This document shows positions 25,761-36,768 of a stretch of 64,000 nucleotides of DNA, in pieces. The translations under genes were made by a program, and so were the position numbers. The DNA comes from Paraburkholderia gardini (GTDB lineage Bacteria; Pseudomonadota; Gammaproteobacteria; Burkholderiales; Burkholderiaceae), in contig NZ_CAJQYY010000016.1 of the NCBI RefSeq assembly GCF_907164575.1, positions 1-64,000 of the forward strand, written 5' to 3'. Each line of letters starts with the position of its first letter. The stretch's first letter is position 1. The notes beneath the pieces are model-generated. The model was given only the letters and a program-made list of their open reading frames with translations. It was not told where the DNA came from and ran no database searches.

Positions 25761-25813
25761 TTATCAACAGAAAATATTCACAAAGCTGTGGACAAATCAC
25801 ACCCTGTGATAAA
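25761..25813. promoter_or_regulatory. Cluster of four DnaA-box-like sequences
   Basis: Within 53 bases are TTATCAACA (25761), ATATTCACA (25774), TGTGGACAA (25787, reading TTGTCCACA on the other strand) and TGTGATAAA (25805, reading TTTATCACA on the other strand). Each resembles TTATNCACA, most with one mismatch. The cluster lies just after the hydrolase gene in a short gap of about 236 bases, and the surrounding DNA is richer in A and T. Whether DnaA binds here is not shown. Confidence 0.4.
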
Positions 25814-25988
25814 CAGTCCCGCCGCATAAGGCTTTCCGGGCAGCGTGTGGGAGAAACTTCTTTCCCCTCGTGTGCTCAAACATCCATTTCCCGACGCGCT
25901 GCGGTTCGGGGAAACCTTCGTTTGCCTACAGAAGGACGGCCGTACATATTAGACGTGTGTCTTGTTAGGAGCGCTGCTCGCGCCCAGA

Positions 25989-27068
25989 TTAATAGCTGTT
26001 TGGACGTGGCCGAAGGGTACGTGACACGGCGTCCCACAGCGCAACGGCTTCGCCTGTTGTCAGCGACGCCTTGTCGAGCTTGACATACTGGCCCTGGATC
26101 TGCACCTGCCCCCCTGTAGTCAGATCCATGGACAGGAACGGCGACGAAGGGCTGCTCGTGATCTCGTTGACAACGAGGGAGAATGAGTTGCCGCGTCCGT
26201 CCCCAGGTCTGCGGCCTTCGATCAGCCATTCCTCTGCTCTCAGGCCAGACAGATCGACAGATCCTTTGCGGATAAGCACGCCGTCGGCCGCCCTGAGTTG
26301 CTCGCGGACTTCCAGGCTGTCGGTGCGCTGCAACAGCGTCGTGTTCTCACGAAGGTCTGGAGTGGTCTCGAAGGCAAAATTGATGTCGTCGTGACCCTTG
26401 AGCACATACTGCTCGCTCATCTCCTCTTCGCTGCCGGCCTTCGCTGGCAGGAAGCCTCCGTAAAAACATAGGCCGGGTTCGGTTGGGATCTCGTCGTCGG
26501 CTCGGCCACGGACTTTTTCAAGCAACCCAAACACCAGGCGCGTCTTTTCGGGCACGTTGTTCTTCACGGTCATTTGCTTGACAAGCGGGTCGCTTGTCTG
26601 ATCCGGATTAGTAAAATCACTCCCTTCGATCTTCATTTTGATTCGATAGCCACGGTCCCACTTATAGCCTTCAATGACCCGATTACCCGGGTCATCGTAA
26701 GCGGTGCCGCGATAAATAAAATACCGCGTTCCGCCGCCCCACGCCTCGCCGTCCGCATACAGGAATGGGTAAGCATCAATGCTCTTCGTCGCTTTTAACT
26801 CTGCTTCGCGCTTTTCGATTTCCCGCTGATACGCATCGCCCGACATCGCTTTCGTTTCAATATCGACACCTTGAATTTTTGCGTAGCCGGAAACGTACAT
26901 GCTTTCAGGCATATCAACGAGGTAGCGGCCCACACATCGCGTCTTCAGATTCGTGGTCAATTCGTTCACGGTTTGTTTTTCCTGTTGCGTCAATGGCGCG
27001 GGCTTATTCCCGCACGCGGCAAGCGCGACTAGCATGCAGACGGTCAGTCCTGCGCGTCGGCACTTCAT
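25989..27068 (-). CDS. T6SS immunity lipoprotein, Tli4-like
   Basis: A 359-residue lipoprotein with signal and lipobox (LVALAACGNK), so it should sit in the periplasm anchored to a membrane. The body (TTNLKTRCVGRYLVDMPESMYVSG, then AFETTPDLRENTTLLQ) matches the Tli4-type immunity proteins that neutralise type VI secretion lipase effectors. Its ATG overlaps the stop of the upstream lipase gene by four bases, as expected for an effector-immunity pair. It would protect the cell from its own and sibling lipase. Confidence 0.82.
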   Translation of the reverse strand: MKCRRAGLTVCMLVALAACGNKPAPLTQQEKQTVNELTTNLKTRCVGRYLVDMPESMYVSGYAKIQGVDIETKAMSGDAYQREIEKREAELKATKSIDAYPFLYADGEAWGGGTRYFIYRGTAYDDPGNRVIEGYKWDRGYRIKMKIEGSDFTNPDQTSDPLVKQMTVKNNVPEKTRLVFGLLEKVRGRADDEIPTEPGLCFYGGFLPAKAGSEEEMSEQYVLKGHDDINFAFETTPDLRENTTLLQRTDSLEVREQLRAADGVLIRKGSVDLSGLRAEEWLIEGRRPGDGRGNSFSLVVNEITSSPSSPFLSMDLTTGGQVQIQGQYVKLDKASLTTGEAVALWDAVSRTLRPRPNSY

Positions 27069-28630
27069 GCCTTGTACTCAAGGCTGGTGCCTTTCACGTT
27101 CTGTGCAATCCTGGTAATGGCCCACAGCGTGAAGCGACGGGTCGCATCGGGCTTGTAGCCACCCTCATGGTCGATGCCAGGAAAGGCCATGCAGACTTTT
27201 GCCATGGTGGCCGGTGCCCGGCCGGATCGCACAGGCACAGTGCCGTCGCCATTTTCATCCGCATCTTTCAGCACGAACTGTCCGAACGCCGTCTTTCCGC
27301 TGGCGGTTGCCTTGACAAGCTGGCCGCCAGTCCCAGGGTCGTCGCTCGCCTGGCCACCTAACAGGCTGGCAAGCGGAAGTGAATCGCCGCGCATCAGCGA
27401 GGGGGCCTGTTGCACCCATCTCACATCGCCGTATGCCTTGTGTTTCTCATCGTCGCCGTAGAAGGCGTAAGTGCAGGCGTGGTATCGGCCGCTTATAGCT
27501 GCATGAAAGATTTTGACCTTCTTCTTTATCGTATTGTCGAAATTGCTCCAATCCTGATCGATCATTTTCTTTCCCGGGTCAAGCGGATTGAGCAGCCTGT
27601 CGTCGCACAGGCCCCACCACGCGCCGCGCGCGGTATAGATTTCGCTGTAGGGATCGGATCGCGGCAACGTGACGAACTGCTCGCCATCCCTGATCTTGAG
27701 CCAGCCCATTCCGTATTCGGGACTCGGCAGAAGCTGTAGCGGGCCCGGTGCATTGCCGACCACTGCCGTCATGGTGGCCGCGTTCGGCCCTAGTGCGAGG
27801 CCGGCAACACCTTCCGCACCCGTCTTCATACGTTTGTAGGTGGCCGCCGCCCCGGTGGCAGGCATCACGCCATGCACGATGCCGAGCACCTTGTCGCGAT
27901 TCCCCATCGCCTCCGAGTAGTAACGCGCGACCAGCCCGCCCATCGAATGCGTGACCAGGATCACCTTCTCGCAGCGATAGCGAAATTTTTCTCGATAGTA
28001 CTTCGTGAATTCGTCTATTTTCGCAGCCAGCCGCTCCGCCGATACCGCGTTGGATTGCAGCCAGTTGTAGCCCACAGCATGAACCGGGAACTGGTACTTG
28101 TACGTCAGGGCCACTTCGTCGTGAGTCAGCGGCGTAACGCCCGGCGCTTCTGCCACGAGGCGCTTCATGAGTTCGCTGCGCAGCCCCTTGCGTCCGTAAT
28201 CAGTCCCCGCATGCGCATCATTGAGCGCATTTTCAAGCCAGACCAGCCACTCGCCGTAACTCATGTACGCCACTTCGCCCCAACCGCGGCGTCGCAACTC
28301 ACCTTCCGTTTGCACCGTGCCGGATGGAATCTTGCCACTGCCATATATCTCGGTCTGGTCTGGATTCAGCATCTGCTTGCGTACGGCTGGACTTTTCCCC
28401 ATCCATGGTGTGACCGTCGTCCGGCTGTCGAGCAGCCACACCGGATCCGGCTGCCCCTTGCGCTCCAGGTTCGTGCCCATGACGCCCGGCACAAAAATTA
28501 CCGGAATAATGCGGTCCGGCACCATGTAGCAAACGGCGATACTGTCGTCCGGAGCGGATGTCACGGATGAATAGTGCACTGAGCCGTCGGCAGCTATCGT
28601 GGGTGGAATGATGCGTTCAACAGTAGCCAT
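27065..28630 (-). CDS. Putative T6SS lipase effector, Tle-type alpha/beta hydrolase
   Basis: A 521-residue alpha/beta hydrolase. The oxyanion-type segment PVIFVPGVMGTNLE is at about 43-56, the nucleophile elbow THSMGG has Ser229 and is followed by LVARYY, and possible acid and base residues lie in DENGDGTVPVRSG and GIDHEGGY near the C-terminus. The segment layout resembles LCAT/PDAT-like phospholipases and Tle4. The first elbow residue is Thr rather than the usual Gly. There is no signal peptide, as for cargo of a type VI apparatus. It is coupled to a Tli4-type immunity gene. No vgrG or adaptor lies beside it, so delivery would rely on a distant apparatus. AAGGA precedes the ATG. Confidence 0.8.
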   Translation of the reverse strand: MATVERIIPPTIAADGSVHYSSVTSAPDDSIAVCYMVPDRIIPVIFVPGVMGTNLERKGQPDPVWLLDSRTTVTPWMGKSPAVRKQMLNPDQTEIYGSGKIPSGTVQTEGELRRRGWGEVAYMSYGEWLVWLENALNDAHAGTDYGRKGLRSELMKRLVAEAPGVTPLTHDEVALTYKYQFPVHAVGYNWLQSNAVSAERLAAKIDEFTKYYREKFRYRCEKVILVTHSMGGLVARYYSEAMGNRDKVLGIVHGVMPATGAAATYKRMKTGAEGVAGLALGPNAATMTAVVGNAPGPLQLLPSPEYGMGWLKIRDGEQFVTLPRSDPYSEIYTARGAWWGLCDDRLLNPLDPGKKMIDQDWSNFDNTIKKKVKIFHAAISGRYHACTYAFYGDDEKHKAYGDVRWVQQAPSLMRGDSLPLASLLGGQASDDPGTGGQLVKATASGKTAFGQFVLKDADENGDGTVPVRSGRAPATMAKVCMAFPGIDHEGGYKPDATRRFTLWAITRIAQNVKGTSLEYKA

Positions 28631-29384
28631 GCGAAGTCCTTTCGGTCTGCCTTTGACCGAGCGTGTTTAACAGGCAATGCGGTGCCTGGCGATGCCAGGC
28701 ATTCAGAAAATAGGCCTGCCGCCTTGTGCGTCCTGCAAGTGACACCGGCTGTGCGATATCAGCCATTCCCTCTCTTTTCATTTTTTGAGTCTCCGTTCGA
28801 CATTTCGCGACAGTTCATTCTGCCGCGATGATGCCCAGCGAGATCGCACGGATGCAATAGGACCCATTTGAAATCGCGTAGGAAACGGATGATTTTTCGG
28901 GGCGACGTTGCGGAAAATCAAACGTACTGACTGTCCAAAAAGCGGGTGCCGGAAAGGCACCCCTGGAGGAAGCGATGTGTGGCGGATGCTCGCCCGCATG
29001 GACATTGCATTGACGTACATGTGCAGCGATATGCAGTCGAAATTTTCCCCGCGTCGATGAGCCTGCGCACGGCCGTGCGAATGTCGCCTGGCGTGGTATC
29101 AACAACCCGCGTATCGCCTGAATCCGGCAACAGGTGCAGTTCGAACATCTGGCGGACACTTCTGGCGCCGTCCGATGTGTTGTCCACGATCTCCTCGGGA
29201 TGCCACGCTTCGAACATGGCCTTCACGGTCAGTTGCGATTCCGCATGGTCACGTTCCCGGCCGGACAGGCCGCTTCCGTCGTTCACGATGCGGCCGTGAG
29301 GTCCCGCGGAACAGCAAGCGTCAAACGTCTGACGACAATCCGCGAACAACCTGTTCCGTTGTTCAAACCCAATGTAACCGACCG
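28631..29384. other. Gene-poor stretch with integrase relic
   Basis: Apart from the integrase relic described separately, I see no gene. A perfect eight-base-stem hairpin TGCCTGGC-GAT-GCCAGGCA lies at 28683-28701 in the leader of the lipase gene, and GGGTGCC-GGAAA-GGCACCC is at about 28943-28963. A further hairpin, GAACAAC with GTTGTTC (29344-29364), lies after the yfaP stop. Confidence 0.5.
29032..29229 (-). pseudogene. Relic of a P4-type tyrosine integrase (N-terminal/core-binding part)
   Basis: Reading the minus strand from 29229 downwards gives TVKAMFEAWHPEEIVDN, then SVRQMFELHLLPDSGDTRVV and TPGDIRTAVRRLIDAGK. This is the core-binding segment found near the N-terminus of prophage/island integrases of the P4 kind. 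The frame then changes into unrelated residues and stops, and no catalytic domain (R-H-R-Y) is nearby. It marks past integration of a mobile element between the lipase pair and the yfa operon. Confidence 0.75.
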
Positions 29385-30212
29385 CTACGGCATCGAAAAC
29401 GTCTTCACGAGCGTCAGCTCTCCCGCCTTGCGCATTGGCACCCGGACCGTCTCGCTCTTCTCGTTCGGCGTGTTCTCGTCGGTGATGATCGAGACCTGCG
29501 CGACAGTCATATCGCCTGTGCGGTTCCCGCTGCCGTAATAGTTCACGTACACAAGATACGTACCGGGAAGCGGCGCCGCGGATGAATAGATCTCCGGCCC
29601 GTAACCGGTCGTGACGTCGACGTCGAGCGCACCGCCGTTCGGCGCGACACGGTCGCCATAAAACGTGTGCACGCCGTCCGGTGAAACGACGTGCAGATCG
29701 AGATCCGTGCCGTCCGTGTCCCATGCCAGCACGATACGCAGACGGGGACGCGTCTTGCCGCTATACGCGTCGTAGAACTGGACACGCTTGCTGGTCCCGT
29801 CGGCCGCGCGCACCTCGACGCTGTTGCTGCCGCCGGCGAACGCATACGGCCGCGAAAAGCTGCCGTCGGCCTCGACGCGTTGCGGCAACGGCGTCCCGTT
29901 CACGACCATGGTCGCGACAGATGTCTTTTTCGATGTCGCCTTCGGTGCGCCCTTGATGTGTCCCGCGATCATCGCATTGACCGACTGCCCCTCGGGCGTC
30001 GCCACCGAGACCGCCGGATAGTGCACGTCCTGCGTATAACGCGCGGTGTCGCCGCTGGTATTGCGCCAGCCGTTCAGCGGCGCCGTAATGTCGATACCGG
30101 TCGCGCGTGCGGGGTTTGCGCACAGAAGAAGAATCGCGGTAACCGCGACGAGCGTCGGATGGATGCGTGACCAGCGGCGCGTGTTGCGCCGGCTGCATGG
30201 GGCGTGTTTCAT
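29385..30212 (-). CDS. yfaP: YfaP family protein (DUF2135)
   Basis: A 275-residue exported protein. The signal region is unusually long and basic before the hydrophobic core (about residues 20-38). The C-terminal half holds the DUF2135 pattern LRIVLAWDTDGTDLDLHVVSPDG, with the conserved YGDRVAPNGGALDVDVTTGYGPE. The N-terminal half looks like an immunoglobulin-like module. It is the last gene of the yfaA-T-S-Q-P operon and its ATG overlaps the yfaQ stop by four bases. Confidence 0.88.
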   Translation of the reverse strand: MKHAPCSRRNTRRWSRIHPTLVAVTAILLLCANPARATGIDITAPLNGWRNTSGDTARYTQDVHYPAVSVATPEGQSVNAMIAGHIKGAPKATSKKTSVATMVVNGTPLPQRVEADGSFSRPYAFAGGSNSVEVRAADGTSKRVQFYDAYSGKTRPRLRIVLAWDTDGTDLDLHVVSPDGVHTFYGDRVAPNGGALDVDVTTGYGPEIYSSAAPLPGTYLVYVNYYGSGNRTGDMTVAQVSIITDENTPNEKSETVRVPMRKAGELTLVKTFSMP

Positions 30213-31966
30213 TGACTGCTCCAGTCAGAGCGAATTAACGCGCGCGCGGTGCGCTCGACGAACGCCTCGTCCTGCCCGCGCGGATGATGTTGAAACGCAA
30301 GATGCACGTATTCATGCGCGAGCGCGATGTGGTCGTCCTCAGTCTGCAAACGATGGATATACAGCCGATTTCGCCGCGCATCGGCATAGGGGCGGCCATC
30401 ACGCACCGCACATACGGCGGGCAGATCGGGGGTTTCGTAACCCGGTTCCGTATCGAGGCGGCGCGCCCACAGCCTGGCGTTACGGTCGAGCCACTCGCGC
30501 GCGCCGGCAACCGTCTGGCAATCGTCCGAGAGCGGACTCTGGAACGATGTCAGCGTCGCCTGAGGCCATGTCCTTGCGAGAATCGCATCGAACGCGAGGC
30601 CGCGCCGCGCAGCCGCTTTCGCGTCGAGCCAGCTCATCTGTAGAGGCGCCGCCCGGTCGTGGTGATACTGAACCGTGACGCCCGTCAGCACGAGCCCGTC
30701 GGTCAAATCCGCCGCACGCCGCGCAGACGCCCGCGCGGCACGCGACAACACACGCTGCGTACGACTGCTGTCGTCAATGCGGAAGCACCCGCGGTCGCGT
30801 CGCGCCTGTTGCACGAGATAGCTTCGCGCGGCGACGGCAAGCGCTTTCGCGGCTTCCGGTTCATCCGTGTCGCCTTCGCGCTCGACCACGCGGGCGATAT
30901 AGTCGTTCAACCCGAAACGCCCGACGATGCGCGGCAGGCCGGCCGCATCGTTGTCGAGCATCAGTTCATCGCGACTCTCGATACGCAACCAGTTGCCGTT
31001 TGCAAACCCGACGCGAAACGCGCCATCGAGCGGCCCGGGTTGCGTGACCTTCGCGCTCCCCTTCGATTCGCCCAGAACCTCACGGATCGGGTATCGCGCG
31101 AAGAAATCGACCACCACGCACGCCGAGTCATCGGGTACGCTCACCCGCGACAGCAATGGGCCCACTGCCGGCGCTGCCTCGGCCAGCACGCGCGCGCTGC
31201 CACCCGCGCCCCCGAGCCACACTGGCGTTCCGTCCGCGAGCCAGCCCGCGGCGCCGCCGATCGATGCGCCGGGTCGCGCCGGATCGGGCATCGTCCACGT
31301 TTTCGCGCGCAACACGCTTCCATATAACGATACGGTCCCTTCGCCGCGTCCGCTCGTCAGCACCGATACGAGGGTGTTCGCCGCATCCGCGCGGGGACGT
31401 GCCGGCATCGACTGCAACGCCGTCAGCAGATCGATGACGCTCACACGCTGCCCGGACCTCATCGAACGCAGATCGCGCAGCCACATGGGCGCATGCGCCG
31501 CGCTCCAGTATTGTCGCCAGCCGGCCGGATCGAGATGCAAACGGGCGGGCGCGAAGTAAAGGCCGCATGATTGCACGAGCGCATGTTCGCGATCGATCCG
31601 TCCGCCCGTCATGCAGCAATACACCTCTTCGGGATCGCCGCCAGCGCATGTGTAATCCGGCGACGCGATGCCCTTGTCGACAAGGTAGCCGTAGACAAAC
31701 AGCTTCCACACGCTGCCAAGCTGCGTTTCAAGCGTCGGCGGCAACGCCTGCGCCGATTGCGCGGACAGCGGCGTGCCGGACGCGGCACGCGCATCGAACT
31801 GCCACAGCGCCGCGCGGCCGTCATGCAGCCACGCGAAGCGCGTCGTTCCGGGCGCGGATGATTGCATCGGCGTGCCTGCGAGCGAGTTCGTCGGGCCGGC
31901 CCAGAGGAGCGTCAACACGATCACCGACATCACACGCAGCAGCCGCATCATCGACATGTCACTCAC
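30209..31966 (-). CDS. yfaQ: YfaQ family protein (DUF2300)
   Basis: A 585-residue exported protein with an N-terminal hydrophobic segment (about residues 8-30). It has cysteines in YTCAGGDPEEVYCCMTGG and a C-terminal HEYVHLAFQHHP, which resembles an HExxH-like zinc site in which the Glu is followed by Tyr-Val-His. It belongs to the DUF2300 family, always found beside yfaS-type macroglobulins. The start used is a GTG at 31966 that overlaps the yfaS stop (GTGA). A role in maturation or function of the macroglobulin is likely but unproven. Confidence 0.88.
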   Translation of the reverse strand: MSDMSMMRLLRVMSVIVLTLLWAGPTNSLAGTPMQSSAPGTTRFAWLHDGRAALWQFDARAASGTPLSAQSAQALPPTLETQLGSVWKLFVYGYLVDKGIASPDYTCAGGDPEEVYCCMTGGRIDREHALVQSCGLYFAPARLHLDPAGWRQYWSAAHAPMWLRDLRSMRSGQRVSVIDLLTALQSMPARPRADAANTLVSVLTSGRGEGTVSLYGSVLRAKTWTMPDPARPGASIGGAAGWLADGTPVWLGGAGGSARVLAEAAPAVGPLLSRVSVPDDSACVVVDFFARYPIREVLGESKGSAKVTQPGPLDGAFRVGFANGNWLRIESRDELMLDNDAAGLPRIVGRFGLNDYIARVVEREGDTDEPEAAKALAVAARSYLVQQARRDRGCFRIDDSSRTQRVLSRAARASARRAADLTDGLVLTGVTVQYHHDRAAPLQMSWLDAKAAARRGLAFDAILARTWPQATLTSFQSPLSDDCQTVAGAREWLDRNARLWARRLDTEPGYETPDLPAVCAVRDGRPYADARRNRLYIHRLQTEDDHIALAHEYVHLAFQHHPRGQDEAFVERTARALIRSDWSSQ

Positions 31967-34900
31967 TCGATCCGCATCGTGATCAACCTGTCGCTCGTGC
32001 CGCCTTCAAAAGCCTTCGCGTCGGGTTGGTACATCCGGAAGAATCGGGCTGGCGGCACGACGAACGTGCCCGGCAACGCAAAGCGCACGAGCTGGCGCAG
32101 CGTGACCGGACGATCGAGCAACGGCACGGGCTGGTGATACGCCATCTCGCCCATTTCAAACGTCGCCGCGCGCTGGAACGGCTGCGGACCGCTGCCGCCC
32201 TCGCCCGGCCCGGGCAGACCTTCGATGCTCACGCCCCAGCTTGTCGCCTCCACCGAGCCGCCAGGCGGTAACGGCACGTCGAGCAGGCCATAGTGAAACG
32301 CGCCATCCTTCTTTGGCGTCAGCCGGACTTCGTCGACGTAGAGCGCGTTGCTGTCGATCGAATCGCCCGGTTTGAGTGCCTTCGCGGAGAACGTGAAGCG
32401 GCCCGGCTCCTGCGTCTTGTCCTTGTCGCCGGTGGCTGCCACCGGCACGAGCCGGTACAGCGTGCGTTCGATCGTGACCGGCAAGCGGCTCGCTTCGCTC
32501 GCGTGGCTTCGGAAAGAAACCAGCGCGGTAACATCGGGCCGCACTGTGTTGACGTCGAGTGTCGCGGGTGCGGCGGCGCCGCTCCAGTTCCAGACAGCCG
32601 CGCCCGTCGGTGTGGTGGACGATGTCCAGCCCGAGCCCTGCACCGAGGGCAATGACGTATCGACCACGTCGCCGCCCAGCGACTTGCGCAGCCATAGCAG
32701 CGTCAACGCGCGATCGAGCGTCGGATACCCGGCGCTGCTGTTCGCAAGCAGGACAGACACGTCGTTCGTCGCGGAACGCCCCACGCCACCGGTCATGATC
32801 AGCAGGCTCTGCACAACCGGTGCGGGATCCGCGGCAAGTGAAGCGCGCGCGGCACTGGCAAGCGCGTCGAAGCCGTCGGGCAATGGCGCATTCACGCCGC
32901 GTGCCATCGATGCAGTCAACACAACGGCCATCGCCTTGCCGCGCGGCGTATCCGCCTGCGCGAAGATCACGCTGTCCGACGCATCGAACGTGCCGGCGTG
33001 CGCATCGGCAGGCTTCGCGCTCTCATGCGCGAGCTGACCGGCCACGCCGGAGAGCGGCGTCGCGACGGGCAGCCCCATCTGCTGCATGAACCACAGCGCG
33101 AGCGCTCGGTGCAGTAACGGCTCCCTGCCGGCGGCATCGCGATAGACGTCCATCGCGCGCTGCCAGTTGTCGGCGGGCAGCGAGATGCCGAGGCTGCGGC
33201 TCGCCAGCCAGTCCGCGTAATACGCGTACGCGGTGATCAGCGCACTGCCGCGCGCGGTATCGCCCCACCAACCGAACGTACCGCCGACGCCCGCCAGCAT
33301 CGCCAGACGTTGTCGCTGGTTACGCAGCAGCGCGTCGATGTCTTGCGTCGCGCGGGGATTCTCGCCACGGCTGATTGCATCGCGCGCCAGCGTCAGAGGA
33401 ATGAGCCGGCTCGATGTCTGTTCAGCGCAGCCATAGGGATACGCGATCAGATCATCCGCGACGCGCGCGAACTGGCTCGCCGCGCTGCCCATCAGGCGTA
33501 CGCTGATATCCCGCGCGTCCGGAGCAAGCGCAAGCGGCTTTTGCGCGGCATCCAGCGTGACCGCCGTTTCGTGAAGATCGAGCCAGCCGGTTGCATCGAG
33601 GCCGATGGTCGTCTGCAGGCGATCGACGGCGTTGCCCGCCTGGCGCAAGCTCGCGGTCACCACACCCGGCTTCAGCGCGCCACCTGGCAGCTTCAGATAA
33701 TTCGCGCCGGGTTTCAGCATGACTTTCTGGTTAATCGACAGACCGCCGCCATCGACGATCCAGTCGGCACTCACGTCCGCCGTTGTCTGGTTGAACGCAA
33801 GCATGTCGATCGCAGGCTGGTCGTTCGCGCGAAAATGCGTCGGGCCGCTCCATTTCAGATATAGCGCCTTGTCCGAGCGAACGTAGGCGGTGCGCTGGCC
33901 GACCATGCCATCGCCGCTAACCGCGCGTACGGTGATGCGCCAGCGCGCGAGCGCGTCCGGCATCCTGAACGTCATGCGGGCATGGCCGTCGGCATCCGTG
34001 TGCAGATTGCCCTCCCATGCCGCGGTGTCCATGTCGTCGCGACGCGGCCGTTCCAGCACCTTCACGCCGCGCTCGTTGTACTGCCCGCGCTGCGGACCGC
34101 CGGGCGCGCCGCGCAATGCGGACAACGCCAGATCGTACGTAATGAACGACAGGCTCGACGACGTACGCACGTTATTGCGTCGCGGGTGGTAGAAGAAATC
34201 GACGATGTCCGGCGCGATCTCCGGTTGCAGCACGTAGACCATTTCATCGACCACGCTCACGGTCAGATTCGACGTCACCGGCTTGCCGTTCAGCGCGCTC
34301 GTGAGATCGAGCGTGACGAGCTCGCCGGGGCCATACACCGGCTTGTCGCTTTTCACGGCGATATCGATCGATGGCTGCGCGACGACGATGCCGGCGTTCT
34401 GGAACACGTATTCGCCTGCGTGTACGTAAAGCACCGAGAACGTCATGTTCGGCGCGAAGTTTTCGCCGACCTTGATACGCGCCTTCCATTGCGTGGGCGC
34501 GACGCGTTGCAGGTTCACCCAGTCGCCGCCCGAAGACAGCAACGCGCGGCGCTCGACGTTGTCGCGTTCGAGCGTCAGCAATGCGTCGTCGACCGCCATC
34601 GGGAACGTGATCAGTGCCTCGGCCGTGTCGCCGACGCGATAGCGGTCGCGGTCGAACACGATCTCGACGCTGCCGGGAACCGCCTTCACGCCGTCGCCCG
34701 CGACCCAGTGGCTCGCCGCGGCGAGCAGGTTGCCAGCGCCGTCCTTGACGGAGAGCATGTACGAACCCGGTTCGTCGAACTGGACGGGGAACGCCAGCGT
34801 GGCGCCTGCCTGCGCGCCGTTGAGCATGCCGCCCGCATGCGTCTGCGATTCGAGGCGCACCCATTCCCACGTGGCCGGCGCGCGGGCAGTGGCGCCCGCG

Positions 34901-36768
34901 TCGGCTGCGGCGAGCGCCTGCACGGTGAAGTTGACTGTTTCCTTTGGCTTTGAGAACGACTTCGGCGCAGAGAGCTTCCATGGCGTCGCGCCGCGCGCGA
35001 TCAGCACTTCACGTGTCACCCGCACGCGGTACGCGGCGCCATCCTGCGCGAACAGCGTCAACGCGTAGCGGCTCGGCTCCTTCGCGGCGGGCAAGCTCAG
35101 CGTCGCGTTGCCGTCGCTGTCGGTCGTGAGTTCCTGCTGCTCCAGCTTGACGGGAAAGAGCCCCGCATAGCGCAGCTCGCCGTCGACGATCGTGACACGC
35201 TGCGCGCGCAGCGTCACCGACACCTTGCCGTCACGCACCGGCTTGCCGTCCGGATAACGCAGCGCGATGCGTCCTTTCAGCGTGTCGCCGGTTGCGTAGT
35301 CGGTCTTGTCCATCGTCAGGTTGACGTCGAAGTGCGGCTTCACATATTCGGCGACGCGAAACGCGCTGCCATACATATCGCCGTTGTAGCGAAAGCGCAG
35401 CGTGTAGCCACCGGCCGTCGCCTCCGGGGGAATGTTGAAATCTGTCTGCGCACCGGTATCCGACGAGAAATGCACCTTGTTCGTCGCGATCGGCGAGCCG
35501 TTCGGATCGAGCACGTCGAGGTTGATGTCAGCGTCGGCCGCGGACGTCGACGTCGTTGCATTTTTGAACGTGCGGCCGATGAACTTCACATGCACCTGAT
35601 CGCCTGGCCTGTACAGCGGACGGTCGGTCACCGCGTAAATCTTCGTGTTGTAGATCTCGCTGTCGTAGTAAAAATTCTCCGACACGAACACGCCGCCCGC
35701 CGGATCGCTACCAAGCACATAGCTTCGTTCCGGGCTGACATGCTGCAACATCAGCGCGCCGTCGTTGCCCGTCGTGCCGCTTTGCAGGACGCCCACGCCA
35801 TCGGTCCAGTTCACGGTTGTACCGGGCACCGGCCTGCCGTTGTCGCGACGCGCGGTCCACACGAGCAGGCTGCCCGATGCAGCCTTCACCACCGCGACGG
35901 TATCCGATACGAACAGCAATGTGTGCGCACGATAGTTGCCGATGATCGCCTCGACGAGGTACAGCCCCGGCGGCAGCTTGCCGACCGGAATCATCACGTT
36001 GCCCGGTGAAGCCTCGATAAAGTTGCTGCTACTGCCCGCAAGATCGACGCCCTTCGGCGGCTCGATATTTTTCGCGTCCCAGATCGGGTAGCGAAAGCGC
36101 GCAACCACGTCGTAGCCCTTCAGCGGCGCGAAGCGCGACGCGGGTTCGAAGTGCGTCGGCTTGCCGGCCTGCTCGCCGAGCCTGAACTGCGGCTGGGCTT
36201 CGGTGACCTTGCTGCGCGTGGCGAACGACAGGACGCGTTGCCACGCGCGACGCGCCCCGGTGAACCACCGGTCCCACAGATACGCGAGCGTATTGGCAAG
36301 CCCTTCGCCCTGATAGTTCGGTGCGATGGTCAGACGATGCAGATTCTTCTGCGCCTTCAGGAATTCGAGCGGCCGCGGCACGCGGTAGACGACGACATCC
36401 GCGCCGCCATACGCCTCGAGTTCCGACCTGAATTCGCGGCCTGGCGCCTCGAGGCGCACCTGTGCAACCTGACTGGCGCCGAAACTTTTGTCCGAGAGCA
36501 GGAAGAACGGCTGGCCGTTCACCACCTGCGTGTCATATCCGCTCGGCGTGGCTGACGCCAGCGTGGGATTGTCGGGCGGGTTCGCCGCATCGTCGCCGGT
36601 GCTGGAGACGGCCGGCGCTGTCGCGGCATCGTCGGCCATCGCGGGCAAAGCCGGCAGCGACAGGCACAACACGAGTAGCGACATCAGGGCCAGAAACACC
36701 ATGCGCGCGCGGCGCCGCGTGCCGACGGAAGATTCGCTGCAAGCGTTGATGAAAGGCATACGGATCAT
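31963..36768 (-). CDS. yfaS: Bacterial alpha-2-macroglobulin, YfaS/MagD type
   Basis: A 1601-residue periplasmic protease-trap protein. An N-terminal membrane or signal segment (about residues 20-45) is followed by macroglobulin domains (MG1/MG2-like, with [19 protein letters not shown]), a bait-type region, and then the thioester site GCAEQT with Cys1114 and Gln1117, numbering from the ATG at 36768. Known for the family: the thioester links covalently to proteases that cut the bait. It is within a five-gene operon equal to yfaA-T-S-Q-P of E. coli and the mag operon of Pseudomonas. The ATG overlaps the yfaT stop (ATGA). Confidence 0.93.
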   Translation of the reverse strand: MIRMPFINACSESSVGTRRRARMVFLALMSLLVLCLSLPALPAMADDAATAPAVSSTGDDAANPPDNPTLASATPSGYDTQVVNGQPFFLLSDKSFGASQVAQVRLEAPGREFRSELEAYGGADVVVYRVPRPLEFLKAQKNLHRLTIAPNYQGEGLANTLAYLWDRWFTGARRAWQRVLSFATRSKVTEAQPQFRLGEQAGKPTHFEPASRFAPLKGYDVVARFRYPIWDAKNIEPPKGVDLAGSSSNFIEASPGNVMIPVGKLPPGLYLVEAIIGNYRAHTLLFVSDTVAVVKAASGSLLVWTARRDNGRPVPGTTVNWTDGVGVLQSGTTGNDGALMLQHVSPERSYVLGSDPAGGVFVSENFYYDSEIYNTKIYAVTDRPLYRPGDQVHVKFIGRTFKNATTSTSAADADINLDVLDPNGSPIATNKVHFSSDTGAQTDFNIPPEATAGGYTLRFRYNGDMYGSAFRVAEYVKPHFDVNLTMDKTDYATGDTLKGRIALRYPDGKPVRDGKVSVTLRAQRVTIVDGELRYAGLFPVKLEQQELTTDSDGNATLSLPAAKEPSRYALTLFAQDGAAYRVRVTREVLIARGATPWKLSAPKSFSKPKETVNFTVQALAAADAGATARAPATWEWVRLESQTHAGGMLNGAQAGATLAFPVQFDEPGSYMLSVKDGAGNLLAAASHWVAGDGVKAVPGSVEIVFDRDRYRVGDTAEALITFPMAVDDALLTLERDNVERRALLSSGGDWVNLQRVAPTQWKARIKVGENFAPNMTFSVLYVHAGEYVFQNAGIVVAQPSIDIAVKSDKPVYGPGELVTLDLTSALNGKPVTSNLTVSVVDEMVYVLQPEIAPDIVDFFYHPRRNNVRTSSSLSFITYDLALSALRGAPGGPQRGQYNERGVKVLERPRRDDMDTAAWEGNLHTDADGHARMTFRMPDALARWRITVRAVSGDGMVGQRTAYVRSDKALYLKWSGPTHFRANDQPAIDMLAFNQTTADVSADWIVDGGGLSINQKVMLKPGANYLKLPGGALKPGVVTASLRQAGNAVDRLQTTIGLDATGWLDLHETAVTLDAAQKPLALAPDARDISVRLMGSAASQFARVADDLIAYPYGCAEQTSSRLIPLTLARDAISRGENPRATQDIDALLRNQRQRLAMLAGVGGTFGWWGDTARGSALITAYAYYADWLASRSLGISLPADNWQRAMDVYRDAAGREPLLHRALALWFMQQMGLPVATPLSGVAGQLAHESAKPADAHAGTFDASDSVIFAQADTPRGKAMAVVLTASMARGVNAPLPDGFDALASAARASLAADPAPVVQSLLIMTGGVGRSATNDVSVLLANSSAGYPTLDRALTLLWLRKSLGGDVVDTSLPSVQGSGWTSSTTPTGAAVWNWSGAAAPATLDVNTVRPDVTALVSFRSHASEASRLPVTIERTLYRLVPVAATGDKDKTQEPGRFTFSAKALKPGDSIDSNALYVDEVRLTPKKDGAFHYGLLDVPLPPGGSVEATSWGVSIEGLPGPGEGGSGPQPFQRAATFEMGEMAYHQPVPLLDRPVTLRQLVRFALPGTFVVPPARFFRMYQPDAKAFEGGTSDRLITMRIE

